A stretch of 64,000 nt of DNA from the NCBI RefSeq assembly GCF_003325375.1, contig NZ_CP030862.1, positions 4,467,501 through 4,531,500 on the forward strand, given 5' to 3'. Positions within the stretch are counted from its first letter, which is position 1; the number at the start of each line of letters is the position of its first letter. Source of the DNA: Streptomyces globosus (GTDB lineage: Bacteria; Actinomycetota; Actinomycetes; Streptomycetales; Streptomycetaceae). Both the position numbers and the translations under genes were made by a program. This document shows positions 1-7,720 of the stretch, piece after piece. The notes beneath the pieces are model-generated. The model saw only the letters and a list, made by a program, of their open reading frames with translations. It did no database searches and was not told where the DNA came from.

Positions 1-1262
1 TGGGCGATGGCCGGGTTGATCGTGTACTTGGCGACGTACCGGCGGGCGCGGTGGTTGTCGGCGGGGCCGTCGCCGGGGAGGAATCCGCGGCGCCGCTTCA
101 TCACGTGCGCGGTCTGCCAGGTGCGCATCACGACCTCGCCGATGCGGCCCATGGCCTGCGAGTCCGAGGAGATGATCGAGATGGCTCCGAGGTCGTGCAG
201 GACGTCCTCGGCGGCGATCGTCGAGGGCCGGATGCGGGACTCGGCGAAGGCCAGGTCCTCGGGGACGGCCGGGTTGAGGTGGTGGCAGACCATCAGCATG
301 TCGAGGTGCTCCTCGACGGTGTTGGCGGTGTGCGGGCGGGTGGGGTTGGTGGAGCTGGGCAGCACGTACGGCTCGGAGACCACGGTGATGATGTCCGGTG
401 CGTGCCCGCCGCCCGCTCCTTCGGTGTGGTAGGCGTGGACGGTACGTCCGGCGACGGCGGCGAGGGTGTCGGCGACGAAGCCGGCCTCGTTGAGGGTGTC
501 GGTGTGCAGGGCGACCTGGGCGCCGGTCTCCTCGCAGACGCCGAGGCAGGTGTCGATGGCGGCGGGCGTGGCCCCCCAGTCCTCGTGGATCTTGAAGCCG
601 ATCGCGCCGCCGCGCAGCTGTGCGTGCAGGGCCTCGCGGGAGGTGGTGTTGCCCTTGCCGAGCAGGCCGACGTTGACCGGGTACGCCTCCAGCGCGGCGA
701 ACATCCGGGCGAGGTGCCAGGATCCGGGCGTGACCGTGGTGGCCTTGGTGCCCTCGGCCGGGCCGGTGCCGCCGCCGACGAGGGTGGTGACGCCGGAGGC
801 GAGGGCCTCGTCGGCGAGGGTCGGGGAGATGAAGTGGACGTGGGCGTCGACGGCGCCCGCCGTGAGGATCCTGCCGTTGCCGGCGATGACCTCCGTCTCG
901 GGGCCGATGACGAGGGCCGGGTCGACGCCGTCCATGGTGTCCGGGTTGCCGGCCTTGCCGATGCCGCAGATCAGCCCGTCGCGGATGCCGATGTCGGCCT
1001 TGACGATCCCCCAGTGGTCCAGGACGACCGCGCCGGTGATCACGGTGTCGGGAGCGCCCTCGGCGCGCGTGGTGCGGGCCTGGCCCATGGACTCGCGGAT
1101 CACCTTGCCGCCGCCGAAGACCGCTTCGTCGCCGGAGCGTCCCGGTCCGCCCGCGAGGTCCTGCTCGATCTCGATGAACAGGTCGGTGTCGGCGAGCCGG
1201 ATCCGGTCGCCTGCGGTGGGTCCGAAGAGGTCCGCGTACGCGGCGCGCCCGAGCTCACCCAT
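1..1262 (-). CDS. ureC: Urease subunit alpha, 3' end cut by window edge
   Basis: Catalytic subunit of nickel urease, which hydrolyses urea to ammonia and carbamate in the cytoplasm. About 420 of the usual 570 residues are present, and the C-terminus lies outside the window. All active-site residues fall at the Klebsiella numbering plus 7: His141 and His143 (HVH), carbamylated Lys224 and His226 (GFKIHEDWG), His253, His279 (YHTEGAGGGHAPD), catalytic His327 (MVCHHLN) and Asp367 (SSDSQAMG). The enzyme therefore looks active. The ATG start overlaps the ureB stop by 8 nt, which implies translational coupling. Accessory genes (ureE/F/G/D) are not in view and would lie beyond position 1. Confidence 0.97.
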   Translation of the reverse strand, partial: MGELGRAAYADLFGPTAGDRIRLADTDLFIEIEQDLAGGPGRSGDEAVFGGGKVIRESMGQARTTRAEGAPDTVITGAVVLDHWGIVKADIGIRDGLICGIGKAGNPDTMDGVDPALVIGPETEVIAGNGRILTAGAVDAHVHFISPTLADEALASGVTTLVGGGTGPAEGTKATTVTPGSWHLARMFAALEAYPVNVGLLGKGNTTSREALHAQLRGGAIGFKIHEDWGATPAAIDTCLGVCEETGAQVALHTDTLNEAGFVADTLAAVAGRTVHAYHTEGAGGGHAPDIITVVSEPYVLPSSTNPTRPHTANTVEEHLDMLMVCHHLNPAVPEDLAFAESRIRPSTIAAEDVLHDLGAISIISSDSQAMGRIGEVVMRTWQTAHVMKRRRGFLPGDGPADNHRARRYVAKYTINPAIA

Positions 1263-1566
1263 CGAGCGGCCCCCCGGTCTCCCCGCGCAGTCCGGGCACG
1301 GTGCGCAGTCCGCCGAGGGGGACGAGGCCCACCTCGACGGGGATGCCGGGCTCGAAGCGGACGGCGGTGCCGGCGGGCACGTCGAGGCGGAGTCCGCGGG
1401 CGGCCGTACGGTCAAAGCGCAGGCCCGGGTTGGCCTCGGCGAAGTGGTAGTGGGATCCGACCTGGACGGGCCGGTCGGCGGCGTTGAGGACGGTGAGGCG
1501 GGTGACGGGGCGGCCTTCGTTGAAGAGGACCGGGCCGCCGCCGTGGACGGTCTCGCCGGGGATCAC
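1255..1566 (-). CDS. ureB: Urease subunit beta
   Basis: Small structural subunit of urease, 103 residues, the usual length for a separate beta chain. It starts with MIPGETVHGGGPVLFNEGRP and contains the family signature around VGSHYHFAEANPGLRFDR. It assembles with UreA and UreC into the cytoplasmic holoenzyme. It lies 13 nt downstream of ureA and overlaps ureC by 8 nt, so the three genes form one transcript. Bacterial ureases either split beta and gamma chains, as here, or fuse them; nothing looks unusual. Confidence 0.96.
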   Translation of the reverse strand: MIPGETVHGGGPVLFNEGRPVTRLTVLNAADRPVQVGSHYHFAEANPGLRFDRTAARGLRLDVPAGTAVRFEPGIPVEVGLVPLGGLRTVPGLRGETGGPLDG

Positions 1567-1579
1567 GCTGCGGCTCCTC

Positions 1580-1882
1580 TCAGACGATCGGATCGTGGAC
1601 GGTGACGAGCTTGGTGCCGTCCGGGAAGGTCGCCTCGACCTGGACGTCGGGGATCATCTCGGGGATGCCTGCCATGACGTCGGCGCGGCCGAGGACGGTC
1701 CGGCCGGAGGCCATCAGCTCGGCCACGGTCCGCCCGTCGCGGGCCCCTTCGAGGACGTGCGCGGTGATCAGCGCGACCGCCTCGGGGTGGTTGAGGAGCA
1801 CGCCGCGCGCCCTGCGCCGCGCGGCCACGTCGGCGGCCACGTGGATGAGCAGCCTCTCCTGCTCGTGGGGGGTCAGGTGCAT
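1580..1882 (-). CDS. ureA: Urease subunit gamma
   Basis: Smallest structural subunit of urease, 100 residues. The start MHLTPHEQERLLIHVAADVA and the segment GRTVLGRADVMAGIPEMIPD are typical of the UreA family. It is the first gene of the visible minus-strand urease operon. About 70-100 nt upstream are a candidate -10 element (TAGCGT, complement of 1947-1952) and a perfect 12-bp palindrome. Nitrogen control by GlnR is known for urease in streptomycetes; here it is only an inference from a loose match to the GlnR box. Confidence 0.96.
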   Translation of the reverse strand: MHLTPHEQERLLIHVAADVAARRRARGVLLNHPEAVALITAHVLEGARDGRTVAELMASGRTVLGRADVMAGIPEMIPDVQVEATFPDGTKLVTVHDPIV

Positions 1883-1970
1883 GCGTCATCACCAGGTTTC
1901 CGGGACGGGGCGGGCGGCGCGGAGGAGCGCGGCCGGAGGGCGGTCCACGCTAGGGCGCGCGTTTTACCGC

Positions 1971-1982
1971 TGCGTTAACGCA
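1971..1982. promoter_or_regulatory. Palindrome upstream of urease operon
   Basis: Perfect 12-bp palindrome TGCGTTAACGCA, about 90 bp upstream of ureA and next to a possible promoter on the minus strand. Read on the minus strand it continues GTTAAC-GCAGCG-GTAAAAC, which loosely resembles a GlnR half-site pair (GTnAC, six bases, GaAAC). Its function is inferred. Confidence 0.4.
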
Positions 1983-2019
1983 TGTTTCGGGCGGGTGCCC
2001 GGTTCGTGCGCCGGGCCGC

Positions 2020-2472
2020 TCAGCAGCTGCCGCGGCCGGCCGGGGTGTGGGCCCCGACGGGCCAGGGCAGGGCGATCCAGACCGTCTTGCCGCCGTCCTC
2101 GGTGGGGCTGACGGAGAGCCGGCCGCCGGCCTCCGCGGTGAGCCAGCGGATGATGACCATGCCGCGCCCGTTGTCCTGCTGGACGGCGGCGGGGAGCCGC
2201 CGGGGCCACCGGGGGTGGCTGTCGGTGACTCCGATGCGGAGCCACTCCTCGCGCTCCAGGCGGATGTCGACCGTGAAGACGGGCGACTGCCCGAAGGTGT
2301 GCTGCACGGCGTTGGTGGCGAGTTCGGACACGATCAGCCGGACGCTGTCGGCGGTGTCGGCGCCGTCGGGCAGTCCCCAGTCGGCGAGCACCTGGGCGAC
2401 GTGGCGGCGGGCGGCGGCGACCGAGGCGGGTTCGCTCGGCAGAGTGACGGATGCTTCCTGGTGGTCTGCCAT
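2020..2472 (-). CDS. Anti-sigma-factor-type ATP-binding protein (HATPase_c_2)
   Basis: Small stand-alone GHKL ATPase domain of the RsbW/SpoIIAB type, 150 residues from the chosen ATG (MADHQEASVTLPSEPASV). The N-box (LIVSELATNAVQHT) and the G-box region (DNGRGMVIIRWL) are recognisable. Relatives bind and inhibit sigma factors or act as partners in Streptomyces developmental switches. The ATG at 2472 is chosen for the upstream GGGAAAGGGA; a longer GTG start at 2565 has a poorer ribosome site. It is divergent from an XRE-DUF5753 regulator and a DUF397 gene, a recurrent streptomycete arrangement. The target is unknown. Confidence 0.8.
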   Translation of the reverse strand: MADHQEASVTLPSEPASVAAARRHVAQVLADWGLPDGADTADSVRLIVSELATNAVQHTFGQSPVFTVDIRLEREEWLRIGVTDSHPRWPRRLPAAVQQDNGRGMVIIRWLTAEAGGRLSVSPTEDGGKTVWIALPWPVGAHTPAGRGSC

Positions 2473-2669
2473 GGCGACGGTCCCTTTCCCACCGGGGCGT
2501 GACCGCCCCGGATCTGTGCTGGACGCCAGAGTGCCACCCATCGTCCCGCCGCTGCCGCCGTTCACCCGGGATCCGCATATATCTGTCGCCCGATGCGGTG
2601 AACTCTGCTACGGAAGAGCGTATTTGGACGGCAGACTGGCGCGAGCTGTGCCGGTGGAAGGAGGCGGGT

Positions 2670-3554
2670 ATGCAGCATGGCCCCGCGGTGCGTCGGCGCA
2701 AACTCGGAGAGGAACTGCGCGCGCTGCGCGACCGCACGGGACTGACCAGCGGCGAGGCCGCCCGGATCGTGGGGTGGCACCAGTCGAAAATCAGCCGCAT
2801 CGAGACGGGCCGCAGTGGCGTGAAACCGGAGGACATCCGGCTGCTGCTCGACGCGTACGGGGCCGTCGTCAGCCCCGAGCAGCGGGCCCTGCTGGAGGCG
2901 CTGTCGGTCTCGGCAGCCGGCCCGGGGCCGGGCGGCGGCACCGGGCGGGAGCGGCAGTGGTGGCACGACTACCGGGGCCTCCTGCCGCAGGAGTACCGGG
3001 ACTTCATCAGCCTGGAGGCCGGCGCCCGCTCGGCCCGGACGGTCGAGCTGTCGGTGGTGCCCGGGCTGCTCCAGACCCCGGAATACGCGCGTGCGGTGAC
3101 GCGGGCCGCGCTGGGCGGGCTGCCGGAGCCGAAGGTGGACGCGCTGGTCGACGTACGGCTGGCCAGGCAGGCGGTGCTGCGGGCCGACCCGCCGCTGGAG
3201 CTGAGCGCGGTGCTCGACGAGGCCGTGCTGCGGCGGCAGATCGGGGGGCCGGGGGTGATGGAGGCGCAGCTGAGGCACCTGGTGGCGGTGGCGAGGCTGC
3301 CCCAAGTGCGGCTGCAGGTACTGCCGTTCAGTGTGGGGGGTCATCTCGGCCTGACCGGACCGTTCGTAATTTTCTCATTTCCGAACATCGCCGATCTGGA
3401 TGTGGTGGTCCTCGACCATTTGACGAGTAGCCTCTATCTGGAGCGGAAGGAAGACCTCGAGGCGTACAGCGCCGCGTTCCGCACCATCCAGGCGCACGCC
3501 CTCCCGCCCGAAGACTCGTCGGATCTCATCAGCTCACTGGCTGACGGCGCGTAA
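2670..3554 (+). CDS. XRE-family regulator with DUF5753 (WhiJ-like)
   Basis: DNA-binding protein of 294 residues. The N-terminal helix-turn-helix (roughly residues 8-65, including GLTSGEAARIVGWHQSKISR) is followed by a DUF5753 domain marked by VVPGLLQTPEYARAV and by RLPQVRLQVLPFSVGGHLGL. The family includes WhiJ, which acts with a small DUF397 partner in timing development. The ATG has a strong GGAAGGAGG seven nucleotides upstream. The next gene, 10 nt downstream, encodes the DUF397 partner, and the ATPase gene is divergent. I infer a self-contained switch; ligand and targets are unknown. Confidence 0.9.
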   Translation: MQHGPAVRRRKLGEELRALRDRTGLTSGEAARIVGWHQSKISRIETGRSGVKPEDIRLLLDAYGAVVSPEQRALLEALSVSAAGPGPGGGTGRERQWWHDYRGLLPQEYRDFISLEAGARSARTVELSVVPGLLQTPEYARAVTRAALGGLPEPKVDALVDVRLARQAVLRADPPLELSAVLDEAVLRRQIGGPGVMEAQLRHLVAVARLPQVRLQVLPFSVGGHLGLTGPFVIFSFPNIADLDVVVLDHLTSSLYLERKEDLEAYSAAFRTIQAHALPPEDSSDLISSLADGA

Positions 3555-3564
3555 GGAGGCACCC

Positions 3565-3786
3565 GTGTCCGCAACCCCCCTCTCCACAGGCGGACTTCTG
3601 ATCAGCGCGATGTGGCGGCGGAGCAGCCGCAGTACCGGAATGAACAACTGTGTGGAAACGGCCGTGCTCTCCGGCGGCCTCCTGGCCGTCCGCGACTCCA
3701 AACGGACGGACGGCCCGGCGGTGCTCTTCACCGGGCCCGCCTGGAACGGCTTCCTCGCCTGCGTACGGGCGTACGGACCCGCCTGA
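3565..3786 (+). CDS. DUF397 small protein
   Basis: Small protein of 73 residues with the DUF397 signature: W-R-x-S-S-x-S near the N-terminus, NNCVETA, VRDSKRTDGP, and W-N-G-F near the C-terminus. DUF397 proteins pair with XRE-DUF5753 regulators in streptomycetes and are thought to modulate their DNA binding. The GTG start has an AAGGAGG box six nucleotides upstream, overlapping the stop region of the regulator gene, so the two are co-expressed. Confidence 0.9.
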   Translation: MSATPLSTGGLLISAMWRRSSRSTGMNNCVETAVLSGGLLAVRDSKRTDGPAVLFTGPAWNGFLACVRAYGPA

Positions 3787-3822
3787 CCGGAACCGGCCCG
3801 CCGGGCGCCGGCGGGCCCGCCG

Positions 3823-5007
3823 CTACGGCAGGTCCGCCGCCCCGGCGGGGGCGGTCCGCAGGATCACCGCGACCGCCCGCCCGATCTCCTCCCCCGTGAG
3901 ATCGGCGCGGGCGGTCAGCCGCAGCCGCGAGACGCCGTCCGGCACCGACGGCGGCCGGAAGCACCCCACGGACAGCCCGGCCTCCCGGCAGTCCGCGGCC
4001 CACCGGAGGGCCGCCGCCGCCGAGGGGGCCCGTACGGACACCACGGCGGCGTCGGGCCGGGCCGAGGCGAGGCCGGCCGCGGTGAGCCGCCCGTGCAGCA
4101 GCGCGGCCACCTCGCGGGCCCGCGCGGCCCGTTCCGGCTCGCGGCGCAGCAACCGCAGCGCCGCCAGCGCCCCGCCCGCGGCGGCCGGCGCGAGCCCGGT
4201 GTCGAAGATGAAGGTGCGGGCCGTGTTGACCAGGTGGCGGATCACCTTGGCGGGGCCGAGGACGGCCCCGCCCTGGCTGCCCAGGGACTTCGACAGGGTC
4301 AGCGTCGCGACCACCCCCGGCGCCCCCGCCAGCCCGGCCGCGTGCAGGGCGCCCCGGCCGCCCTCGCCGAGGACGCCGAGGCCGTGCGCGTCGTCCACGA
4401 CCAGCGCGGCGCCCCGGGCCCGGCAGGCCTCGGCGTAGCCGGCGAGCGGGGCGGCGTCCCCGTCGACGGAGAACACGGAGTCGGTGACCAGCAGGGCGCG
4501 GCCGGTGTGCGCGGCGAGCGTCTTGCGGGCGGCCTCCGGATCGGCGTGCGGGACCACCGCGGTCTCGGCGCGGGAGAGCCGGCAGCCGTCGACGATCGAG
4601 GCGTGGTTGCCGGAGTCGGAGGCGACGAGCGCGCCCCGGCCGCCGAGCGCGGTGACGGCCGCCAGGTTGGCCGCGTACCCCGATGACAGCACCAGCGCGG
4701 CCTCGAAACCGCAGAAGTCGGCGAGCTCCTGCTCGAGCTCGGCATGAAGCGCGGTCGTACCGGTCACCAGGCGCGCTCCAGTGGCGCCCGCCCCCCACTC
4801 CTCGGCCGCCGCGCACGCGCCGCGGACGGTCTCCGGGTGCCGGGACAGGCCGAGGTAGTCGTTGCTCGCGAGGTCCAGCAGGGGCGAGGCGGCGCTGCGG
4901 GGCCGCAGGGTCCGCACGAGTCCGGCCTGCTCACGGGCCCGCTCGGCCTCGTCGATCCAGGCGAACACGTCGGCGGGCGCATCGGCCTCGCGGCTGTGCT
5001 GGGGCAT
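3823..5007 (-). CDS. bioF: 8-amino-7-oxononanoate synthase
   Basis: Pyridoxal-phosphate enzyme of biotin synthesis, condensing pimeloyl thioester with alanine. It is 394 residues from the ATG at 5007, which has a GAGG box six nucleotides upstream. Family motifs are NDYLGLSRHP, the DDAHGLGVLGEGGRG cofactor-contact region, and TLSKSLGSQGG, where the Lys forms the Schiff base. It is transcribed away from bioB-bioA-bioD, so this is a split biotin locus. The pimelate-building genes bioC/bioH are not in the window. Confidence 0.95.
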   Translation of the reverse strand: MPQHSREADAPADVFAWIDEAERAREQAGLVRTLRPRSAASPLLDLASNDYLGLSRHPETVRGACAAAEEWGAGATGARLVTGTTALHAELEQELADFCGFEAALVLSSGYAANLAAVTALGGRGALVASDSGNHASIVDGCRLSRAETAVVPHADPEAARKTLAAHTGRALLVTDSVFSVDGDAAPLAGYAEACRARGAALVVDDAHGLGVLGEGGRGALHAAGLAGAPGVVATLTLSKSLGSQGGAVLGPAKVIRHLVNTARTFIFDTGLAPAAAGGALAALRLLRREPERAARAREVAALLHGRLTAAGLASARPDAAVVSVRAPSAAAALRWAADCREAGLSVGCFRPPSVPDGVSRLRLTARADLTGEEIGRAVAVILRTAPAGAADLP

Positions 5008-5077
5008 TCGGGTCCTCGCGGTTTGTCGGCTGTCCACAGACGATGCCCGACCCTAGCGGCCGCGACTCGAGTGCCAG

Positions 5078-5093
5078 GTGTGGCGATACACAC
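5078..5093. promoter_or_regulatory. Inverted repeat between divergent bioF and bioB
   Basis: GTGTG, six bases, CACAC lies in the 155-bp region between the two divergent biotin genes, 70-85 bp from each start. The position suits a biotin-responsive operator acting on both sides, but I do not recognise it as a BirA or BioQ site. Confidence 0.3.
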
Positions 5094-5162
5094 ACTCCGT
5101 TCCGGCCATGTTGTGCGATCTCTCCTTGGCCGGGAGTGCTCGCGTGGTCCAGGATCGGCGTC

Positions 5163-6413
5163 ATGGACCTGCTGAACACCCTGGTGGACAAGGGGCTGCG
5201 GCGTGAGCTGCCGACCCGCGAAGAGGCGCTCGCCGTGCTGGCGACCTCCGACGACGAACTGCTCGACGTGGTGGCCGCGGCCGGCAAGGTGCGCCGCCAG
5301 TGGTTCGGGCGCCGGGTCAAGCTGAACTACCTCGTCAACCTGAAGTCCGGGCTCTGCCCCGAGGACTGCTCCTACTGCTCGCAGCGCCTCGGGTCCAAGG
5401 CGGAGATCCTCAAGTACACGTGGCTGAAGCCGGACGAGGCCTCGGCGGCCGCGGCGGCCGGCATCGCGGGCGGCGCCAAGCGCGTGTGCCTGGTGGCGAG
5501 CGGCCGCGGCCCGACGGACCGGGACGTGGAGCGCGTCGGCAAGACCATCGAGGCGATCAAGGACCAGAACGAGGGCGTCGAGGTCTGCGCCTGCCTGGGC
5601 CTGCTCTCCGACGGCCAGGCCGAGCGGCTGAAGGACGCCGGGGCCGACGCCTACAACCACAACCTCAACACGTCCGAGGCGACGTACGGGCAGATCACGA
5701 AGACGCACACGTACGCGGACCGCGTCGACACCGTGCAGAAGGCGCACGCCGCCGGCCTGTCCGCCTGCTCCGGCCTCATCGCGGGCATGGGCGAGAGCGA
5801 CGAGGACCTCGTCGACGTCGTCTTCTCGCTGCGCGGGCTCGACCCGGACTCGGTTCCGGTGAACTTCCTGATCCCCTTCGAGGGCACCCCGCTGGCCAAG
5901 GAGTGGAACCTCACCCCGCAGCGCTGCCTGCGGATCCTCGCGATGGTCAGGTTCGTCTGCCCGGACGTCGAGGTCCGCCTGGCGGGCGGGCGCGAGGTCC
6001 ACCTGCGCACCATGCAGCCGCTGGCGCTGCACCTGGTGAACTCGATCTTCCTCGGCGACTACCTCACCAGCGAGGGCCAGGCCGGCCAGGCCGACCTCGA
6101 CATGATCGCGGACGCCGGGTTCACGGTGGAGGGCGCCGGCACGTCGAGCCTGCCCGCGCACCGCGCGGACGCCGCCGCGGCCGCGGCCGCTGCCGCCGCA
6201 GATGCCACGGCGGCCGGCCGCGGGCCGTGCGGTTCCGCGCCGGCCGAGGCCGGCTGCGGCTCGGCCTGCGGCGGCTGCTCGGGCCACGCGCACACCGCCG
6301 AGGCGGCCGAGGCCGCCGCCGAGCCCGCGCAGGCGGAGCCCGGCGCGGTGCGCCCGGACCTGGTCGCGGTGCGCCGCCGAGGCGCCGGGACGGACCTCGC
6401 GCCCAATGCCTGA
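5163..6413 (+). CDS. bioB: Biotin synthase with Cys-rich C-terminal tail
   Basis: Radical-SAM enzyme inserting sulphur into dethiobiotin. The SAM-cluster cysteines are Cys65, Cys69 and Cys72 (GLCPEDCSYCSQ), the auxiliary-cluster cysteines Cys109, Cys142 and Cys202, and the V-R-L-x-G-G-R motif is at 271-277. The core ends near residue 333. A tail of about 80 residues follows: an alanine-rich linker (335-351), then Cys356, Cys365, Cys369 and Cys372, including CGSACGGC, and an acidic Ala/Glu end. The E. coli enzyme lacks such a tail. The ATG overlaps no upstream gene and has CAGGAT seven nucleotides before it rather than a clear ribosome site. The 3' end overlaps bioA by 8 nt. Confidence 0.95.
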   Translation: MDLLNTLVDKGLRRELPTREEALAVLATSDDELLDVVAAAGKVRRQWFGRRVKLNYLVNLKSGLCPEDCSYCSQRLGSKAEILKYTWLKPDEASAAAAAGIAGGAKRVCLVASGRGPTDRDVERVGKTIEAIKDQNEGVEVCACLGLLSDGQAERLKDAGADAYNHNLNTSEATYGQITKTHTYADRVDTVQKAHAAGLSACSGLIAGMGESDEDLVDVVFSLRGLDPDSVPVNFLIPFEGTPLAKEWNLTPQRCLRILAMVRFVCPDVEVRLAGGREVHLRTMQPLALHLVNSIFLGDYLTSEGQAGQADLDMIADAGFTVEGAGTSSLPAHRADAAAAAAAAAADATAAGRGPCGSAPAEAGCGSACGGCSGHAHTAEAAEAAAEPAQAEPGAVRPDLVAVRRRGAGTDLAPNA

Positions 6414-7719
6414 CCGGCACCCCCCGCTGACGGCCGGCGAGCTGCTCGCGCTGGACCGGCAGCACGTCTGGCACCCGTACGGGCCTATGCCGGGGCGCCA
6501 GGAGCCGCTCGTCGTCTCCTCCGCCTCGGGCGTCCGGCTGCGCCTCGCGCAGCCGGCGCACGGCCGCGACGAGCTGGTCGACGGCATGTCCTCCTGGTGG
6601 TCGGCCATCCACGGCTACAACCACCCGGTGCTGAACGAGGCGGCGGCCGACCAGCTCGGCCGCATGGCGCACGTGATGTTCGGCGGGCTCACCCACGAGC
6701 CGGCCGTCCGGCTGGCCGCGAAGCTCGTCGAGATCACCCCGGAGGGCCTGGAACACGTCTTCCTCGCCGACTCGGGCTCCGTCTCGGTCGAGGTCGCGGC
6801 CAAGATGTGCCTCCAGTACTGGCGGTCGCTGGGCCGCCGCGGCAAGACCAGGCTGATGACCTGGCGCGGCGGCTACCACGGCGACACGTGGACGCCGATG
6901 GGCGTCTGCGACCCCGAGGGCGGCATGCACGGGCTGTGGTCCGGCGTGCTGCCGCAGCAGGTCTTCGCGGACGTCCCGCCGGCCGGGTTCGACGCCCCCG
7001 TCGACCCCGCGTACGCGGCGCACCTGCGTGCGCTGGTCGCGGCGCACGCCGACGAGCTGGCCGCCGTCATCGTCGAGCCGGTGGTCCAGGGCGCGGGCGG
7101 CATGCGCTTCCACAGCCCCGGCTACCTGCGCGTCCTGCGCGAGCTGTGCGACGAGTACGACGTCCTGCTCGTCCTGGACGAGATCGCGACGGGCTTCGGG
7201 CGCACCGGCGCCCTGTTCGCCGCGGATTATGCGGGCGTCACCCCCGACGTGATGTGCCTGGGCAAGGCGCTGACCGGCGGCTACCTCACGCTCGCGGCCA
7301 CCCTGTGCACGGAGCGGGTGGCCGCCGGGATCTCCCGGGGCGAGGTGCCGGTCCTGGCCCACGGGCCGACGTTCATGGGCAACCCGCTGGCCGCCTCGGT
7401 GGCGCTGGCCTCGATCGAGCTGCTGCTCGGCCAGGACTGGCAGCGCGAGGTCAAGCGGATCGAGGCCGGGCTCCTGGAGGGGCTGGCCCCGGCCCGGGCA
7501 GTGCCCGGCGTCCTCGACGTACGGGTCCTGGGCGCGATCGGCGTGGTCCGGCTGGACCACGAGGTGGACATGGCGGCCGCGACGGCGGCGGCGGTGCGCG
7601 AGGGCGTCTGGCTGCGGCCGTTCCGCGACCTCGTGTACACGATGCCGCCTTTCGTGACGGGCGACGAGGACCTGGCGCGGATCTGCCGCGCCGTGTGCGC
7701 TGCGGCCGGGGAGGGCTGA
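6406..7719 (+). CDS. bioA: Adenosylmethionine-8-amino-7-oxononanoate aminotransferase
   Basis: Class III PLP aminotransferase making 7,8-diaminopelargonate, 437 residues. BioA-type features are the early HVWHPYGPM, DGMSSWWSAIHGYNHP, WRGGYHGDTWTPMGVCDP, DEIATGFGRTG, and the cofactor lysine in CLGKALTGGY. The ATG lies inside the end of bioB with an 8-nt overlap, and bioD begins one nucleotide after the stop, so bioB-bioA-bioD are translationally coupled. The amino donor is expected to be SAM, as in the typical family. Confidence 0.95.
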   Translation: MPDRHPPLTAGELLALDRQHVWHPYGPMPGRQEPLVVSSASGVRLRLAQPAHGRDELVDGMSSWWSAIHGYNHPVLNEAAADQLGRMAHVMFGGLTHEPAVRLAAKLVEITPEGLEHVFLADSGSVSVEVAAKMCLQYWRSLGRRGKTRLMTWRGGYHGDTWTPMGVCDPEGGMHGLWSGVLPQQVFADVPPAGFDAPVDPAYAAHLRALVAAHADELAAVIVEPVVQGAGGMRFHSPGYLRVLRELCDEYDVLLVLDEIATGFGRTGALFAADYAGVTPDVMCLGKALTGGYLTLAATLCTERVAAGISRGEVPVLAHGPTFMGNPLAASVALASIELLLGQDWQREVKRIEAGLLEGLAPARAVPGVLDVRVLGAIGVVRLDHEVDMAAATAAAVREGVWLRPFRDLVYTMPPFVTGDEDLARICRAVCAAAGEG

Positions 7720-7720
7720 G

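Noticed and set aside
51..1487. Long plus-strand open frames opposite urease
   Set aside because: They are antisense shadows produced by third-position G/C bias; the minus-strand proteins are unmistakable urease subunits.
6228..6281. Second radical-SAM motif in the BioB tail (C-x3-C-x2-C)
   Set aside because: Spacing matches, but it is in a short Gly/Ala-rich tail with no barrel fold, so it cannot be a second SAM domain.
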